A DNA stretch of 64,000 nt from CBDAUN01 sp965200645 (GTDB lineage Bacteria; Pseudomonadota; Gammaproteobacteria; Arenicellales; JAJDZL01): the NCBI GenBank assembly GCA_965200645.1, contig CBDAUN010000001.1, forward strand, positions 124,001 to 188,000, given 5' to 3'. Positions 43,766 to 52,315 of the stretch are shown here, one piece after another; positions within the stretch are counted from its first letter, which is position 1; each line of letters starts with the position of its first letter. The translations under genes and the position numbers were made by a program. The notes beneath the pieces are model-generated. The model saw only the letters and a list, made by a program, of their open reading frames with translations, did no database searches and had not been told where the DNA came from.

Positions 43766-44958
43766 CAACCATAAGCGATTCAATCAAACCAATCATTTCC
43801 GGAGCGGCAATGGTTCCGTTCCGAAGATACGATGACGGCTCGACCTATCTTGACTGGACTCGCAAAGTTAGCACGGAAGCCATCGCGGAAGCTAACTTAA
43901 GCCCTTCTGACATTAATTCTATAGTGGTCGCCAGTGAGAGTGACATACTGTCTGGTCAAGTAAGTCCGGCAGCACTGATTGCAGATGCAATTGGATTGGC
44001 GGGAGTATCAACTGTTCACGTTGAAATGGGTGGCGCAAGCGGGGCTGCAGCTTTGCGTGAAGGATTCGCACAAGTGTGTGCAGGTGTGGCGCCACACGTA
44101 TTAGTCATTGGCTACGACCAAACTGCAAGCAGACTGTCACGAGAGGGTGTTCAGTTGGTCTATGGCCTTTCATTCGATGCCGACATTGAAGGATGGCAGG
44201 GAGTCACTACAGCTAACTTGTATGCGTTGTCGTTCAAGCTTTACTGCGAGCAATATGAAGTTGAGCCACATCTAGCAGCACAAGTATCCGTCAAAAATCA
44301 TGGAAACGCCTTGTTCAATCCATACGCCCACAAGCCAATGGATATTTCCAGAAGTGATGTGATAAATTCTAAAATGGTGAGCGAACCTTATCGTCTGTTG
44401 GATTGTTCTATGGTGAGTGACGGTGCTGCTGCCGTAGTACTATCCAGACCCGAATCCATCGGTCGAGTAGATGATGTAGTGAGAATCGTCGGTTCTGGTT
44501 GTGGCTCTGACCTCACCAAACTCGGCGACCGTGCCAAACCCTATCGATTCTTGTCTAAGCAAAGATCCGCACAAGCTGCTTACAAAATGGCAGGAATTTC
44601 TGACCCGGCTTCAGAAATTGATGTCGCTGAAGTCTACGATGCATTTTCTGGAGCCGAGTTACAAGGAGTTGAGGCTTTAGGACTTAGTCAGAACGGTTGT
44701 GCAGGTGATGACTTGGCAAATGGTAGATTTACGGTAGATGGAGACCTGCCTGTCAATCTATCAGGTGGGTTGATTGGCCAGGGAGGTGCACCAGGCGCTA
44801 CTGGGATTGCTCAAGCCGTTGTGATGCGTCGGCTGTTGCTAAGTAAATACGAACCGCAACTTCAGCCTGTTCAGACGCTGCAAAAAGGTTTAATTGATTC
44901 GCACTCAGGAATTTGCACGGTTAGCGTCACTCACGTGCTGGAACGAGTGCGTCACTAA
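43762..44958 (+). CDS. Thiolase-fold protein of the SCP-x type lacking catalytic Cys and His
   Basis: The 398 residues follow the SCP-x/thiolase layout: IVVASESDILSGQVSPAALIADAIGL, VEVYDAFSGAELQ, and a GGLIGQGGAPGATG ending. At the position of the nucleophilic Cys in thiolases (CASG), residues 90-94 read GGASG, so Gly91 replaces Cys. The GHP active-site His is replaced by Gly342 in GGAPGATG. A normal thiolase reaction is therefore unlikely. Start is TTG at 43762, overlapping the dctM stop, which ties it to the TRAP transporter. It may be a binding or scaffold protein for acyl-CoA. Confidence 0.78.
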   Translation: MTTISDSIKPIISGAAMVPFRRYDDGSTYLDWTRKVSTEAIAEANLSPSDINSIVVASESDILSGQVSPAALIADAIGLAGVSTVHVEMGGASGAAALREGFAQVCAGVAPHVLVIGYDQTASRLSREGVQLVYGLSFDADIEGWQGVTTANLYALSFKLYCEQYEVEPHLAAQVSVKNHGNALFNPYAHKPMDISRSDVINSKMVSEPYRLLDCSMVSDGAAAVVLSRPESIGRVDDVVRIVGSGCGSDLTKLGDRAKPYRFLSKQRSAQAAYKMAGISDPASEIDVAEVYDAFSGAELQGVEALGLSQNGCAGDDLANGRFTVDGDLPVNLSGGLIGQGGAPGATGIAQAVVMRRLLLSKYEPQLQPVQTLQKGLIDSHSGICTVSVTHVLERVRH

Positions 44959-45630
44959 TTTTTTATCAAAAAATGTCATTACCTCATCTTTGCTGACAAC
45001 ATGGCAGTAAATCATGTTGATGATTTCCAGTTCGTGTCGATGGAGTTCATCCGTAGCCGCAGCACAGCAGTCTTCAACAACTACCACACCAAAACTTTCA
45101 TCAGCCAAACTTCTGACCGTTGATGAAACACATTGATCAGTGAAGATTCCGGTGACAACAAGATCCGTGATTTCCATATTCCTCAACATAAGTCGAAGAT
45201 TGGTGCCAGTCAACGCACTGTCCGTCGTTTTAATGAGGACGATCTCATCTTCGCCAGGAGTCAACTCAGGCACTACTTGGCCCTCGTGTTCATTTTTGGG
45301 AAGCAGCAGATAATTGAATCCCGGCTTTTTTTGACTCAGTGAGCGATCTCTACCGTCTGTTTTGTGGCATGCGATTCGTGCAAAAATTACCTCAACCTCG
45401 TTCGCCCTGCTCCATTCGATCAATTCTGCAACATTTGGAATGACCGTGTTATTCATCCGATCATAGAATGGCCGCCAACGTTTGGTTTCTTCTTCGGTAC
45501 CTTTTGGCTCCATGTAGGTGTTTTGAATATCAATCACAAGCAAAGCCGTACTATTGGGATTTAACTTAATATCCTCGGGTTCTTCGGCATCTTGATAATA
45601 GAATGATCGATATGCGGTTTTCCAATTCAT
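44905..45630 (-). CDS. Isochorismatase-like cysteine hydrolase
   Basis: The 241-residue protein has the cysteine-hydrolase triad of this family: Asp34 in LLVIDIQN, Lys in IVLIKTTDSALTGT, and Cys in IFTDQCVSSTVRSLADESF. Such enzymes hydrolyse amides, ureas or vinyl ethers, for example nicotinamide, N-carbamoyl compounds or isochorismate. The ATG follows an AGGA ribosome site. It overlaps the thiolase-like gene tail to tail by 54 bases. Its substrate is not deducible here; the neighbour formylglutamate amidohydrolase-like gene suggests amide breakdown. Confidence 0.82.
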   Translation of the reverse strand: MNWKTAYRSFYYQDAEEPEDIKLNPNSTALLVIDIQNTYMEPKGTEEETKRWRPFYDRMNNTVIPNVAELIEWSRANEVEVIFARIACHKTDGRDRSLSQKKPGFNYLLLPKNEHEGQVVPELTPGEDEIVLIKTTDSALTGTNLRLMLRNMEITDLVVTGIFTDQCVSSTVRSLADESFGVVVVEDCCAAATDELHRHELEIINMIYCHVVSKDEVMTFFDKKLVTHSFQHVSDANRANS

Positions 45631-45716
45631 GGAGATTCCTTTTTTGTATGTGTGCTAGTTTAAATCAGATACAACCACCATTATAGCGACCGGTCAACAA
45701 TGAAGAAGTAGGCGCC

Positions 45717-46532
45717 TTGAATTGCGGTACTTTCATTAAAATAGACCCAATGAACTTCAACTCGAACGAAAGTCACTTACTTTCGGAATCAGACCCACCA
45801 CCCTTTGTATTTACAGAAGGAAAGTTTTCGAAAGTTTTGTTGGTATGTGATCATGCGGGGGTACAAATTCCTTTGTCTCTTCAGCACAACACTCCAACAC
45901 AAGAGGAAATGCAAACTCATGCGGCATATGATATTGGCGCGAAAAATATAGCCGAAGTCGTTGCAAACTTGATACATGCACCTTTAATTGCGGCGAATTA
46001 TTCTAGACTAGTGGTTGACCCCAACCGCCGTCGCTCTTCACCTCAGCTTTCACCTCCGGTCAGTGATGGCATATTCGTTCCATTCAACCAAAATCTCACG
46101 GATGAGCAACTGGACGAGCGTTGGGATAATATTCATCAGCCATATCATCGCAGAATCCGGGAAATGCTTGACACTAGAAAGAACCAACTCACTGCATTTG
46201 TGGCAATACATAGTTTTACGCCACAACTGAGTGATGGCATAAAGCGTCCATGGCACATTGACTTGCTTTCGCGTAAACCGTCCAAACACTTCGGTTTTGT
46301 AAAGCAATCACTGCAAAAACACTTTCCAGATTTGAACATTGGTGAGAGTCAGGTCTTTCAAGTTACCGACCGAACTGACTACACGATTCCAATACATGCT
46401 GAGCCACGTAATCTTCCACATTTCTCCATTGAAGTTCGCAATGACATGATTCGTACAAAATCCAATGTGGAAAGATATGCTCAAGCCATAGCGGATACGA
46501 TTACTCAATGGACTGAGAGGGAATTTGCTTAG
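45717..46532 (+). CDS. N-formylglutamate amidohydrolase-family protein
   Basis: The 271-residue protein matches the FGase family: VLLVCDHAGVQIPLSL (metal-binding His), HAAYDIGAKNIAEVVA, AANYSRLVVDPNR, IHSFTPQLSDG and LPHFSIEVRNDMIR. Known members remove formyl from N-formyl-L-glutamate in histidine breakdown; other family members act on related N-acyl amino acids. No histidine-use genes are nearby, so the substrate is open. Start is TTG 45717, with AGTAGG upstream, or ATG 45750. Confidence 0.8.
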   Translation: MNCGTFIKIDPMNFNSNESHLLSESDPPPFVFTEGKFSKVLLVCDHAGVQIPLSLQHNTPTQEEMQTHAAYDIGAKNIAEVVANLIHAPLIAANYSRLVVDPNRRRSSPQLSPPVSDGIFVPFNQNLTDEQLDERWDNIHQPYHRRIREMLDTRKNQLTAFVAIHSFTPQLSDGIKRPWHIDLLSRKPSKHFGFVKQSLQKHFPDLNIGESQVFQVTDRTDYTIPIHAEPRNLPHFSIEVRNDMIRTKSNVERYAQAIADTITQWTEREFA

Positions 46533-46550
46533 GAAGTTTGAATAATTTCG

Positions 46551-48230
46551 ATGACAGTCATTGAGTTAAATGGTGATCATGTTTTTGATCCATTAATCCC
46601 GATCACAAATCTGTATCGAGATCCCGATGATCAATTGAGAATTTACATTCCTGAAAACGCGAATATCGGTGCTGATACAGTAAGCCGATTCGCCCGGGGA
46701 GACAAGGCGAAACATCCGGCTTTAATTCACGAAAATCTAGACGGCACTATAGAGCAATACAGTTTTTCTGAGCTTGACGTTCTTGCAACCCGACTGGCAG
46801 TGGGACTCAAGCAACTGGGTGTGCGCTATGGCGAATCAGTTGCTATTCACACCGGTCAAAGCCCGCAAACTGCCTTGGCACACTTGGCGGTATACAAACT
46901 AGGTGCTGTCGCGATGACCATTTCTCATCTATATGGTCCCGACTCGGTCGTTCACTGTCTAAATGACTCCAAGGCAAGATTTATCATCACTCAGAGCGAA
47001 TTTTGGTCCACCATTCGCGAACATCGTAGTAAGTTGACATTTTTAGACCAATGTATCGTCCACGGTGACTGTGAAGCTGGAGAATTAGAATTTAATGCTT
47101 GTCTTTGTGAACAAGTCGACGGCTTTGAACCTGCTGCTACAGAAACCGAGGAGCCAGCCATATTGATGTACACCTCCGGTTCAACCGGAATGCCGAAGGG
47201 TCTGATGCATTCCCATCGAATCATTCATGCATATTTACCGACTCTTACCTTGGTCTACAACGTTGAATTGGACTACCCCAATGCTGTCTTCTGGAGTCCT
47301 GCCGACTGGGCGTGGGTGGGTGGTTTGCTGGATTTAGTTTTACCCGCATGGCAGCATGGGCAAACAGTCATTTCTACCCAACAACGATTTTCGGCGAAGT
47401 GGGCTTTTGAATTTATGGAGCGGCATCAGGTGACTCATTCATTTATGACTCCAACTGGCCTCAAACGTCTGGCGGAAATAAAAAATCCGAGAAATTCCTG
47501 GAAGCTCGCGACACGAGTCATTTGCACTGGCGGTGAAAGTTTGCCCGGCGAGGTTATGCGATGGGCAGAAAAGGATTTTGGCATTGTCTGTAACGAGTTT
47601 TATGGGTTGACGGAATTCAATCACATGACCGGATGCTGTGCCAAACTCTACACAACAGTTCCCGGCTCTATGGGGCTGGCGTTCCCGGGAAGAAAAGTTG
47701 CCATTGTTGACGAGAATGGCAACGAACAACCCAATGGGATTGCCGGTGAGGTGGCTTCCTCCCTGAAGGATGATCCTAGCGTTTTTCTTGGCTATTGGGG
47801 AAGTCCTGGCATACCCGATCGCATGCAATTGGGAGACTGGTTGCTTTCAGGTGATTTGGCCATTCGGGACGAAAATGGTTACTTTTGGTATCAGGGACGT
47901 AACGATGACCTGATCAAAAGTGCAGGATATCGAATTGGACCCAACGAAGTTGAAGATGCGCTGGTTAAGCACCCTGATGTAGCTGAAGCGGCAGTCGTTG
48001 CAAAACCGGACAAAGATCGTGGTTCTGTCGTGATGGCTTATGTTCGGTTAATGGAAGGAGTAGATGGAGATGAACAAACCAAGCGTGACCTGCAGGAGTT
48101 TGTAAAGACTAATCTCGCCGTCTATAAGTACCCAAGAGAAATTGAGTTTGTAGCCTCATTCCCGCTGACTAGCTCCGGAAAAATTCGTCGCAATGTTCTG
48201 CGTGAGCAAGCTGCTGCTCAGTCAACTTAA
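46551..48230 (+). CDS. AMP-dependent acyl-CoA synthetase (acetyl-/medium-chain type)
   Basis: This 559-residue ANL-superfamily enzyme activates a carboxylic acid to its CoA thioester. ATP-binding loop ILMYTSGSTGMPKGLMHS is near 205-222. YGLTEFNHMTGCCA is the A5 motif, and GRNDDLIKSAGYRIGP plus the invariant Lys in TSSGKIRRNVLRE close the C-terminal domain. The overall pattern, with SPADWAWVGGLLDLVLPAW, is like acetyl-CoA or medium-chain synthetases (ACSM type). It is next to a split SDH-like gene set, so its acid may be a TRAP substrate. Confidence 0.85.
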   Translation: MTVIELNGDHVFDPLIPITNLYRDPDDQLRIYIPENANIGADTVSRFARGDKAKHPALIHENLDGTIEQYSFSELDVLATRLAVGLKQLGVRYGESVAIHTGQSPQTALAHLAVYKLGAVAMTISHLYGPDSVVHCLNDSKARFIITQSEFWSTIREHRSKLTFLDQCIVHGDCEAGELEFNACLCEQVDGFEPAATETEEPAILMYTSGSTGMPKGLMHSHRIIHAYLPTLTLVYNVELDYPNAVFWSPADWAWVGGLLDLVLPAWQHGQTVISTQQRFSAKWAFEFMERHQVTHSFMTPTGLKRLAEIKNPRNSWKLATRVICTGGESLPGEVMRWAEKDFGIVCNEFYGLTEFNHMTGCCAKLYTTVPGSMGLAFPGRKVAIVDENGNEQPNGIAGEVASSLKDDPSVFLGYWGSPGIPDRMQLGDWLLSGDLAIRDENGYFWYQGRNDDLIKSAGYRIGPNEVEDALVKHPDVAEAAVVAKPDKDRGSVVMAYVRLMEGVDGDEQTKRDLQEFVKTNLAVYKYPREIEFVASFPLTSSGKIRRNVLREQAAAQST

Positions 48231-48238
48231 GTTCCAAA

Positions 48239-48580
48239 ATGCCTAATCCAGGCTTTCTTCGGTTTTTACTCCAGCGAACAAGTGGCGTGGCACTGAGCGT
48301 GCTATTACTGGTTCATTTGGGCACCATTATGTACGCAGTACAAGGGGGGTTGTCCGTTGCTGAAATTGTCGACCGACTGCAGGGCAATGCCTTGTGGCAG
48401 GTCCTGTACAGTGTATTTATATTGATTGCGATCACTCACGCTGGTATCGGAATCAGGAACATTCTTACGGAAATTAGAGTTGTTCCAGTCTTTCTTACGA
48501 ATGTTGCTGTATCGGTCTATGTAGTTGGTTCAACCTTTCTTGGAGCCTGGACAATTCGAACTTTGGTGTTGCTGTCATGA
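48239..48580 (+). CDS. SdhC-like cytochrome b membrane anchor
   Basis: The 113-residue protein has three transmembrane segments, at about 15-35, 52-72 and 82-105. FLLQRTSGVALSVLLLVHLGTIMYA has the RxSG start and a His that could ligate haem, and FILIAITHAGIGIRNIL carries a second His. It is the first of two small anchors; the next gene overlaps by 4 bases (ATGA). The pair would hold the dehydrogenase to the inner membrane and pass electrons to quinone. Confidence 0.78.
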   Translation: MPNPGFLRFLLQRTSGVALSVLLLVHLGTIMYAVQGGLSVAEIVDRLQGNALWQVLYSVFILIAITHAGIGIRNILTEIRVVPVFLTNVAVSVYVVGSTFLGAWTIRTLVLLS

Positions 48581-48909
48581 GTTCACGAAGTCATTTTGGC
48601 TATGTTGCGTTTGGTTTTCACCGAATTTCAGGTTTGTGCTTGGCGATTTTCCTGCCCGTGCATCTTTTTGTGCTGGCTAACCTACTTGATAAACCCGCTA
48701 CTGTGGATCAGTTTCTTACCTGGACCCAGACTCCCCTAGTGAAGATTCTAGAATCCATACTGATCCTACTGGCCGCTATCCATTTGTCAGGCGGAATTCG
48801 AATCGCCTTGTATGAGTGGTTTGCCGTTGATGGTCGACACAATTTGTGGATATCCGTTACTCTTGGCCTTTCAATTTTGTGCGCCACCGTATTTTTGATT
48901 AACGGATGA
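48577..48909 (+). CDS. SdhD-like cytochrome b membrane anchor
   Basis: The 110-residue protein has a layout close to its upstream neighbour: FHRISGLCLAIFLPVHLFVLANLL, then ILILLAAIHLSGGIRIALYE, and a third span. It also overlaps the next gene by 4 bases. Two His residues in spans 1 and 2 could bind a haem b. Both anchors are shorter than classic SdhC/D but fit the three-helix form. Confidence 0.78.
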   Translation: MSSRSHFGYVAFGFHRISGLCLAIFLPVHLFVLANLLDKPATVDQFLTWTQTPLVKILESILILLAAIHLSGGIRIALYEWFAVDGRHNLWISVTLGLSILCATVFLING

Positions 48910-50639
48910 AAGTTTCGGTCAACGAATTAGTTTCGAACTTGAGTCGTGCGCAGACAGACGTGCTTGTACTCGGCAGTGGTGGAGCTGGGCTACTCACTGC
49001 TTTGCATGCGCACGATCGCAATTCCAACCTGAATATAGTGGTTGCATCAAAGGGTTTGATCGGAAAATCCGGATGTACTAGGATGGTTCAGGGTGGCTAT
49101 AACGTCGCCTTGGCAGAAGGCGACTCTATAGAGCAACACTTTGAAGACACTATCAAGGGTGGTAAGTGGATCAACCATCAGGAACTTGCATGGACACTGG
49201 TAAGCACTGCCGCCGAACGACTTGTTGAACTGGAAAATCGATACGGTTGCTTCTTTGATCGAAATCCGGACGGTTCGATTCACCAAAAGGCATTTGCAGG
49301 TCAAAGTTTTGATCGAACTGTTCACAAAGGTGACTTAACAGGCATTGAAATCATGAATCGCCTGATGGAGCAGGTTCGAGTGCGCCCAATCGAACTGCTG
49401 GAGGAGTGTCGCGCAATTGACCTGATTCCGAGTACGGATGGTAAAGCTGTCGCCGCTGTATTGTTTCTCAACATTCGTAGTGGAGAGTTCTTTCTAATTC
49501 GAGCAAAGGCTGTAGTGGTCGCAACCGGTGCCGGACCCACAATGTATAAGTTTCATACCCCTTCAGCAGATAAGTCCTGCGATGGCTTGGCCATGGCTCT
49601 GCGACTTGGATTGATCCTGAGAGATATGGAAATGGTTCAGTTTCATCCGACCGGTTTGGTTGCCGGAAAGGATACCCGAATAACAGGAACCGTCATTGAA
49701 GAAGGCTTAAGAGGTGCCGGTGGACACCTGCTGGACGGTGCAGGCAGACGATTTATGCTCCAGTACGATCAACGAGGTGAACGTGCAACACGCGACATAG
49801 TTAGTCGGGCAATGATGGAACAAATGCGAGCTGGATACACTGCACCAAATGGCGGCGTCTATCTTACGATGAGCCATCTGCCAGCGGATGAGGTTCGTCA
49901 AAAGTTCGAAGGTATGGTGCTACGTTGTCAGGATGTAGGGTTTGATTTGGTGAGCGGAAATGTCGAGGTATCGCCGACTGCTCACTATATGATGGGAGGT
50001 ATTGAATTTAACACCGAGTGCCGAACCAGCATTGGAAGATTATTTGCAGCAGGTGAAGATACCGGTGGGGTACACGGAGCAAACCGACTCGGCGGCAACG
50101 GCGTCGGGAATGCAACGGTATTTGGAGGAATCGCCGGCGATACCATCGCACAAGATTTAAGAAATGGGAGCGTTTTCCTGGAACCCGATATGGATGTCGC
50201 GACAAACAGCATTGAACGCGCAACCGCACCATTGGTAACGCCAATCGGCAATCTAAACGAAATAAGAGAAAGTCTGTATGAAACAATGTGGGAACATGCT
50301 GGAATTTTGCGCTCTGCCGAAAGTCTAAATCTCGCCAGCCAACAACTCGGTACACTAAGTAAAAATCTGTTGCAGATCGGAGTTCCAGATGAGCCATTGA
50401 AATTCAACATGAGTTGGCAAGAACACTTGAATCTACAAAACCAAATATTGGTTAGTCAAGCCATTGTGATTGCAGCTCAAACACGCGATGACTCACGCGG
50501 TGCACACTTCTTAACTGACAACCCTGAAACCAGTTCCTTGTCGAATACAAAATATACTCGAGTCTGGATAGATTCCAATCAAATCAATTCTGACCAGGTT
50601 CCAGTTGAATTTACTCGAATGGCTCCAACGTCAAATTAG
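48906..50639 (+). CDS. Succinate dehydrogenase/fumarate reductase-like flavoprotein, His-to-Cys at the covalent FAD site
   Basis: The 577-residue protein has the SdhA/FrdA domain order: N-terminal Rossmann DVLVLGSGGAGLLTALHA, QFHPTG, the Arg-rich GEEGLRGAGGHL-like region (EEGLRGAGGHLL), and PTAHYMMGGIEFN followed by AAGEDTGGVHGANRLGGN. The position where SdhA has the FAD-linking His (SHTxxAQGG) reads GCTRMVQGG, so the flavin is probably not covalently bound. It overlaps the upstream anchor gene. The iron-sulfur partner is not in this operon; the likely candidate is at 32438. Fumarase genes follow, which fits C4 acid conversion. Confidence 0.85.
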   Translation: MKVSVNELVSNLSRAQTDVLVLGSGGAGLLTALHAHDRNSNLNIVVASKGLIGKSGCTRMVQGGYNVALAEGDSIEQHFEDTIKGGKWINHQELAWTLVSTAAERLVELENRYGCFFDRNPDGSIHQKAFAGQSFDRTVHKGDLTGIEIMNRLMEQVRVRPIELLEECRAIDLIPSTDGKAVAAVLFLNIRSGEFFLIRAKAVVVATGAGPTMYKFHTPSADKSCDGLAMALRLGLILRDMEMVQFHPTGLVAGKDTRITGTVIEEGLRGAGGHLLDGAGRRFMLQYDQRGERATRDIVSRAMMEQMRAGYTAPNGGVYLTMSHLPADEVRQKFEGMVLRCQDVGFDLVSGNVEVSPTAHYMMGGIEFNTECRTSIGRLFAAGEDTGGVHGANRLGGNGVGNATVFGGIAGDTIAQDLRNGSVFLEPDMDVATNSIERATAPLVTPIGNLNEIRESLYETMWEHAGILRSAESLNLASQQLGTLSKNLLQIGVPDEPLKFNMSWQEHLNLQNQILVSQAIVIAAQTRDDSRGAHFLTDNPETSSLSNTKYTRVWIDSNQINSDQVPVEFTRMAPTSN

Positions 50640-50665
50640 TAAACTTTACTTAAAAACCATCGAAA

Positions 50666-51595
50666 ATGATTTCAGAAAACACCATTAACGAAGCTGCATA
50701 CGAAATTACTCGTCGAGCAGCAATTCGAATTCCAGAAGACTACCGTTCTGGAATCCGAAAAATGCGTAAACACGAACAGCATCACTTGAGTTGTTTTGTT
50801 CTGGATACAATGATGGACAACTGGGATGCTGCCGTAGAGGACCAGCGTCCGATGTGTGCTGATACCGGACTACCGCGGTTTTACGTTAAGTTTGGAAACG
50901 ATGCGGCCATTAATGGTGGATTTGTGGCTGTGGAACGTGCCTTGAGACGGGCTACGGCAGATGCCACTGCATCAATTCCATTGCGCCCAAATCGAGTTCA
51001 CCCGCTCAGTCGCAGCGACAACAACAATAATGTGGGTGTCAGAGCACCAGAAATTGAGTACTCAGTAGAACCCGATGCCAACTGGCTGGACATTACCACA
51101 GTTCACAAGGGCGGACTGTTCGGAACCGATTATCGAATGCTATTTCCTGGTGACGGCATAGATGGTATTAAGAAGATGTTTCTTGATACGATGATTCAAT
51201 TTGGTCGTCGCGGTCTTGCTTGTCAGCCTGCTATAGTTGGAGTTGGCATTGGCGGGAGCAAGGACACCAGCATGGTTCTTGGCAAACAGGCAGCATGCCT
51301 AAGAGTGGTAGGAGACCGTCATCCGGATCCCGAAATTGCCAGGCTGGAAGATGAACTGAAGGAACTCGGAAACAGTATTGGCATGGGGCCTATGGGATTT
51401 GTTGGAAGTTCCATGGTAGTAGATTGTCATATTGAAGTTGCACATACACACACCGGGGGTATGCCGATTAGCGTACACAGTTTTTGTCTATCATCACGCC
51501 GTGCAGTGGTTCGAATTCGTGATGACGACACCTATGAATTTCGTAACGATCCGCAGTGGTTTACACCTTATCACCGAAGAGATTCAGTCGAGTGA
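50666..51595 (+). CDS. Class I fumarate hydratase-like alpha subunit
   Basis: The 309-residue product matches the alpha half of class I fumarases and L-tartrate dehydratase. Three Cys at the [4Fe-4S] cluster are visible: MCADTGLP, GLACQPAIVG and VHSFCLSSRR. GIGGSKDTSMVLGKQA is the conserved glycine loop. Fumarate to malate is most likely, given the SDH-like subunits upstream; mesaconate or tartrate cannot be excluded. The stop codon overlaps the GTG start of the beta subunit. Confidence 0.86.
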   Translation: MISENTINEAAYEITRRAAIRIPEDYRSGIRKMRKHEQHHLSCFVLDTMMDNWDAAVEDQRPMCADTGLPRFYVKFGNDAAINGGFVAVERALRRATADATASIPLRPNRVHPLSRSDNNNNVGVRAPEIEYSVEPDANWLDITTVHKGGLFGTDYRMLFPGDGIDGIKKMFLDTMIQFGRRGLACQPAIVGVGIGGSKDTSMVLGKQAACLRVVGDRHPDPEIARLEDELKELGNSIGMGPMGFVGSSMVVDCHIEVAHTHTGGMPISVHSFCLSSRRAVVRIRDDDTYEFRNDPQWFTPYHRRDSVE

Positions 51596-52257
51596 AGCAG
51601 AACTTCGTCAATCTACAAACTCCGGCAACTGCAGCGGACATCCGTGCGTTGACAGTCGGTGATGTTGTTTACTTAAACGGCATAATTTATACCGGTCGAG
51701 AAGGAGTGTATCGAAAAATACTTGACGAGGGAATCGAACCCCCAATTGACCTTAAATCGGTCTCCAATGTGAATTTCCATTGCTCACCTGCAGCATCGGT
51801 CAATGATGATGGGACTTATACGGTGGGAGCAGTAACTGCAACAGCAAGTTTCAGATTTTCTAAGTGGATGAAGAGATGGTTTGACATAACCGATTGTCGA
51901 GTTGTTATCGGAAAAGGCGGCATGCCTCAATCCGATTACACCAATTACTTCACCACCTACGAAGCGATTTATCTTACGACTGTAGGCTACGGAACCGGAG
52001 CTTTACTGGGACGCGGCATCCAACGAACCATTAATGCTCACTGGCTCAAAGAACTGGGAATTGCACAGGCAATTTGGGTTTTGGAAGTAAAGGAATTCGG
52101 ACCCTTTTTGGTCGAATGTGACATTCAAGGTAACAGTTTATTTGAACAGCAAAAGTTGGAAATCGACAAGCATATCGATTCTCTATATGCCGGATTGAAG
52201 GACCCGGCACTTCGCCGCTATGGAGAAACTAGCGACCGAACTGACGAAGTGGTTTGA
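51592..52257 (+). CDS. Class I fumarate hydratase-like beta subunit
   Basis: From GTG at 51592, overlapping the alpha stop (GTGA), the product is 221 residues. It has LTVGDVVYLNGIIYTGREGVYRKIL, the swapped beta-domain start, GIEPPIDLKSVSNVNFHCSPA, and the catalytic GKGGM. An in-frame ATG at 51556 would lie inside the alpha gene and is less likely. It forms the active heterodimer with the alpha subunit. Confidence 0.86.
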   Translation: MKQNFVNLQTPATAADIRALTVGDVVYLNGIIYTGREGVYRKILDEGIEPPIDLKSVSNVNFHCSPAASVNDDGTYTVGAVTATASFRFSKWMKRWFDITDCRVVIGKGGMPQSDYTNYFTTYEAIYLTTVGYGTGALLGRGIQRTINAHWLKELGIAQAIWVLEVKEFGPFLVECDIQGNSLFEQQKLEIDKHIDSLYAGLKDPALRRYGETSDRTDEVV

Positions 52258-52315
52258 AGTCCGGCAAATCCAGACTTCAAGCCAAATTGAACTTCCTCAG
52301 CTGCCGTAAACCAAG

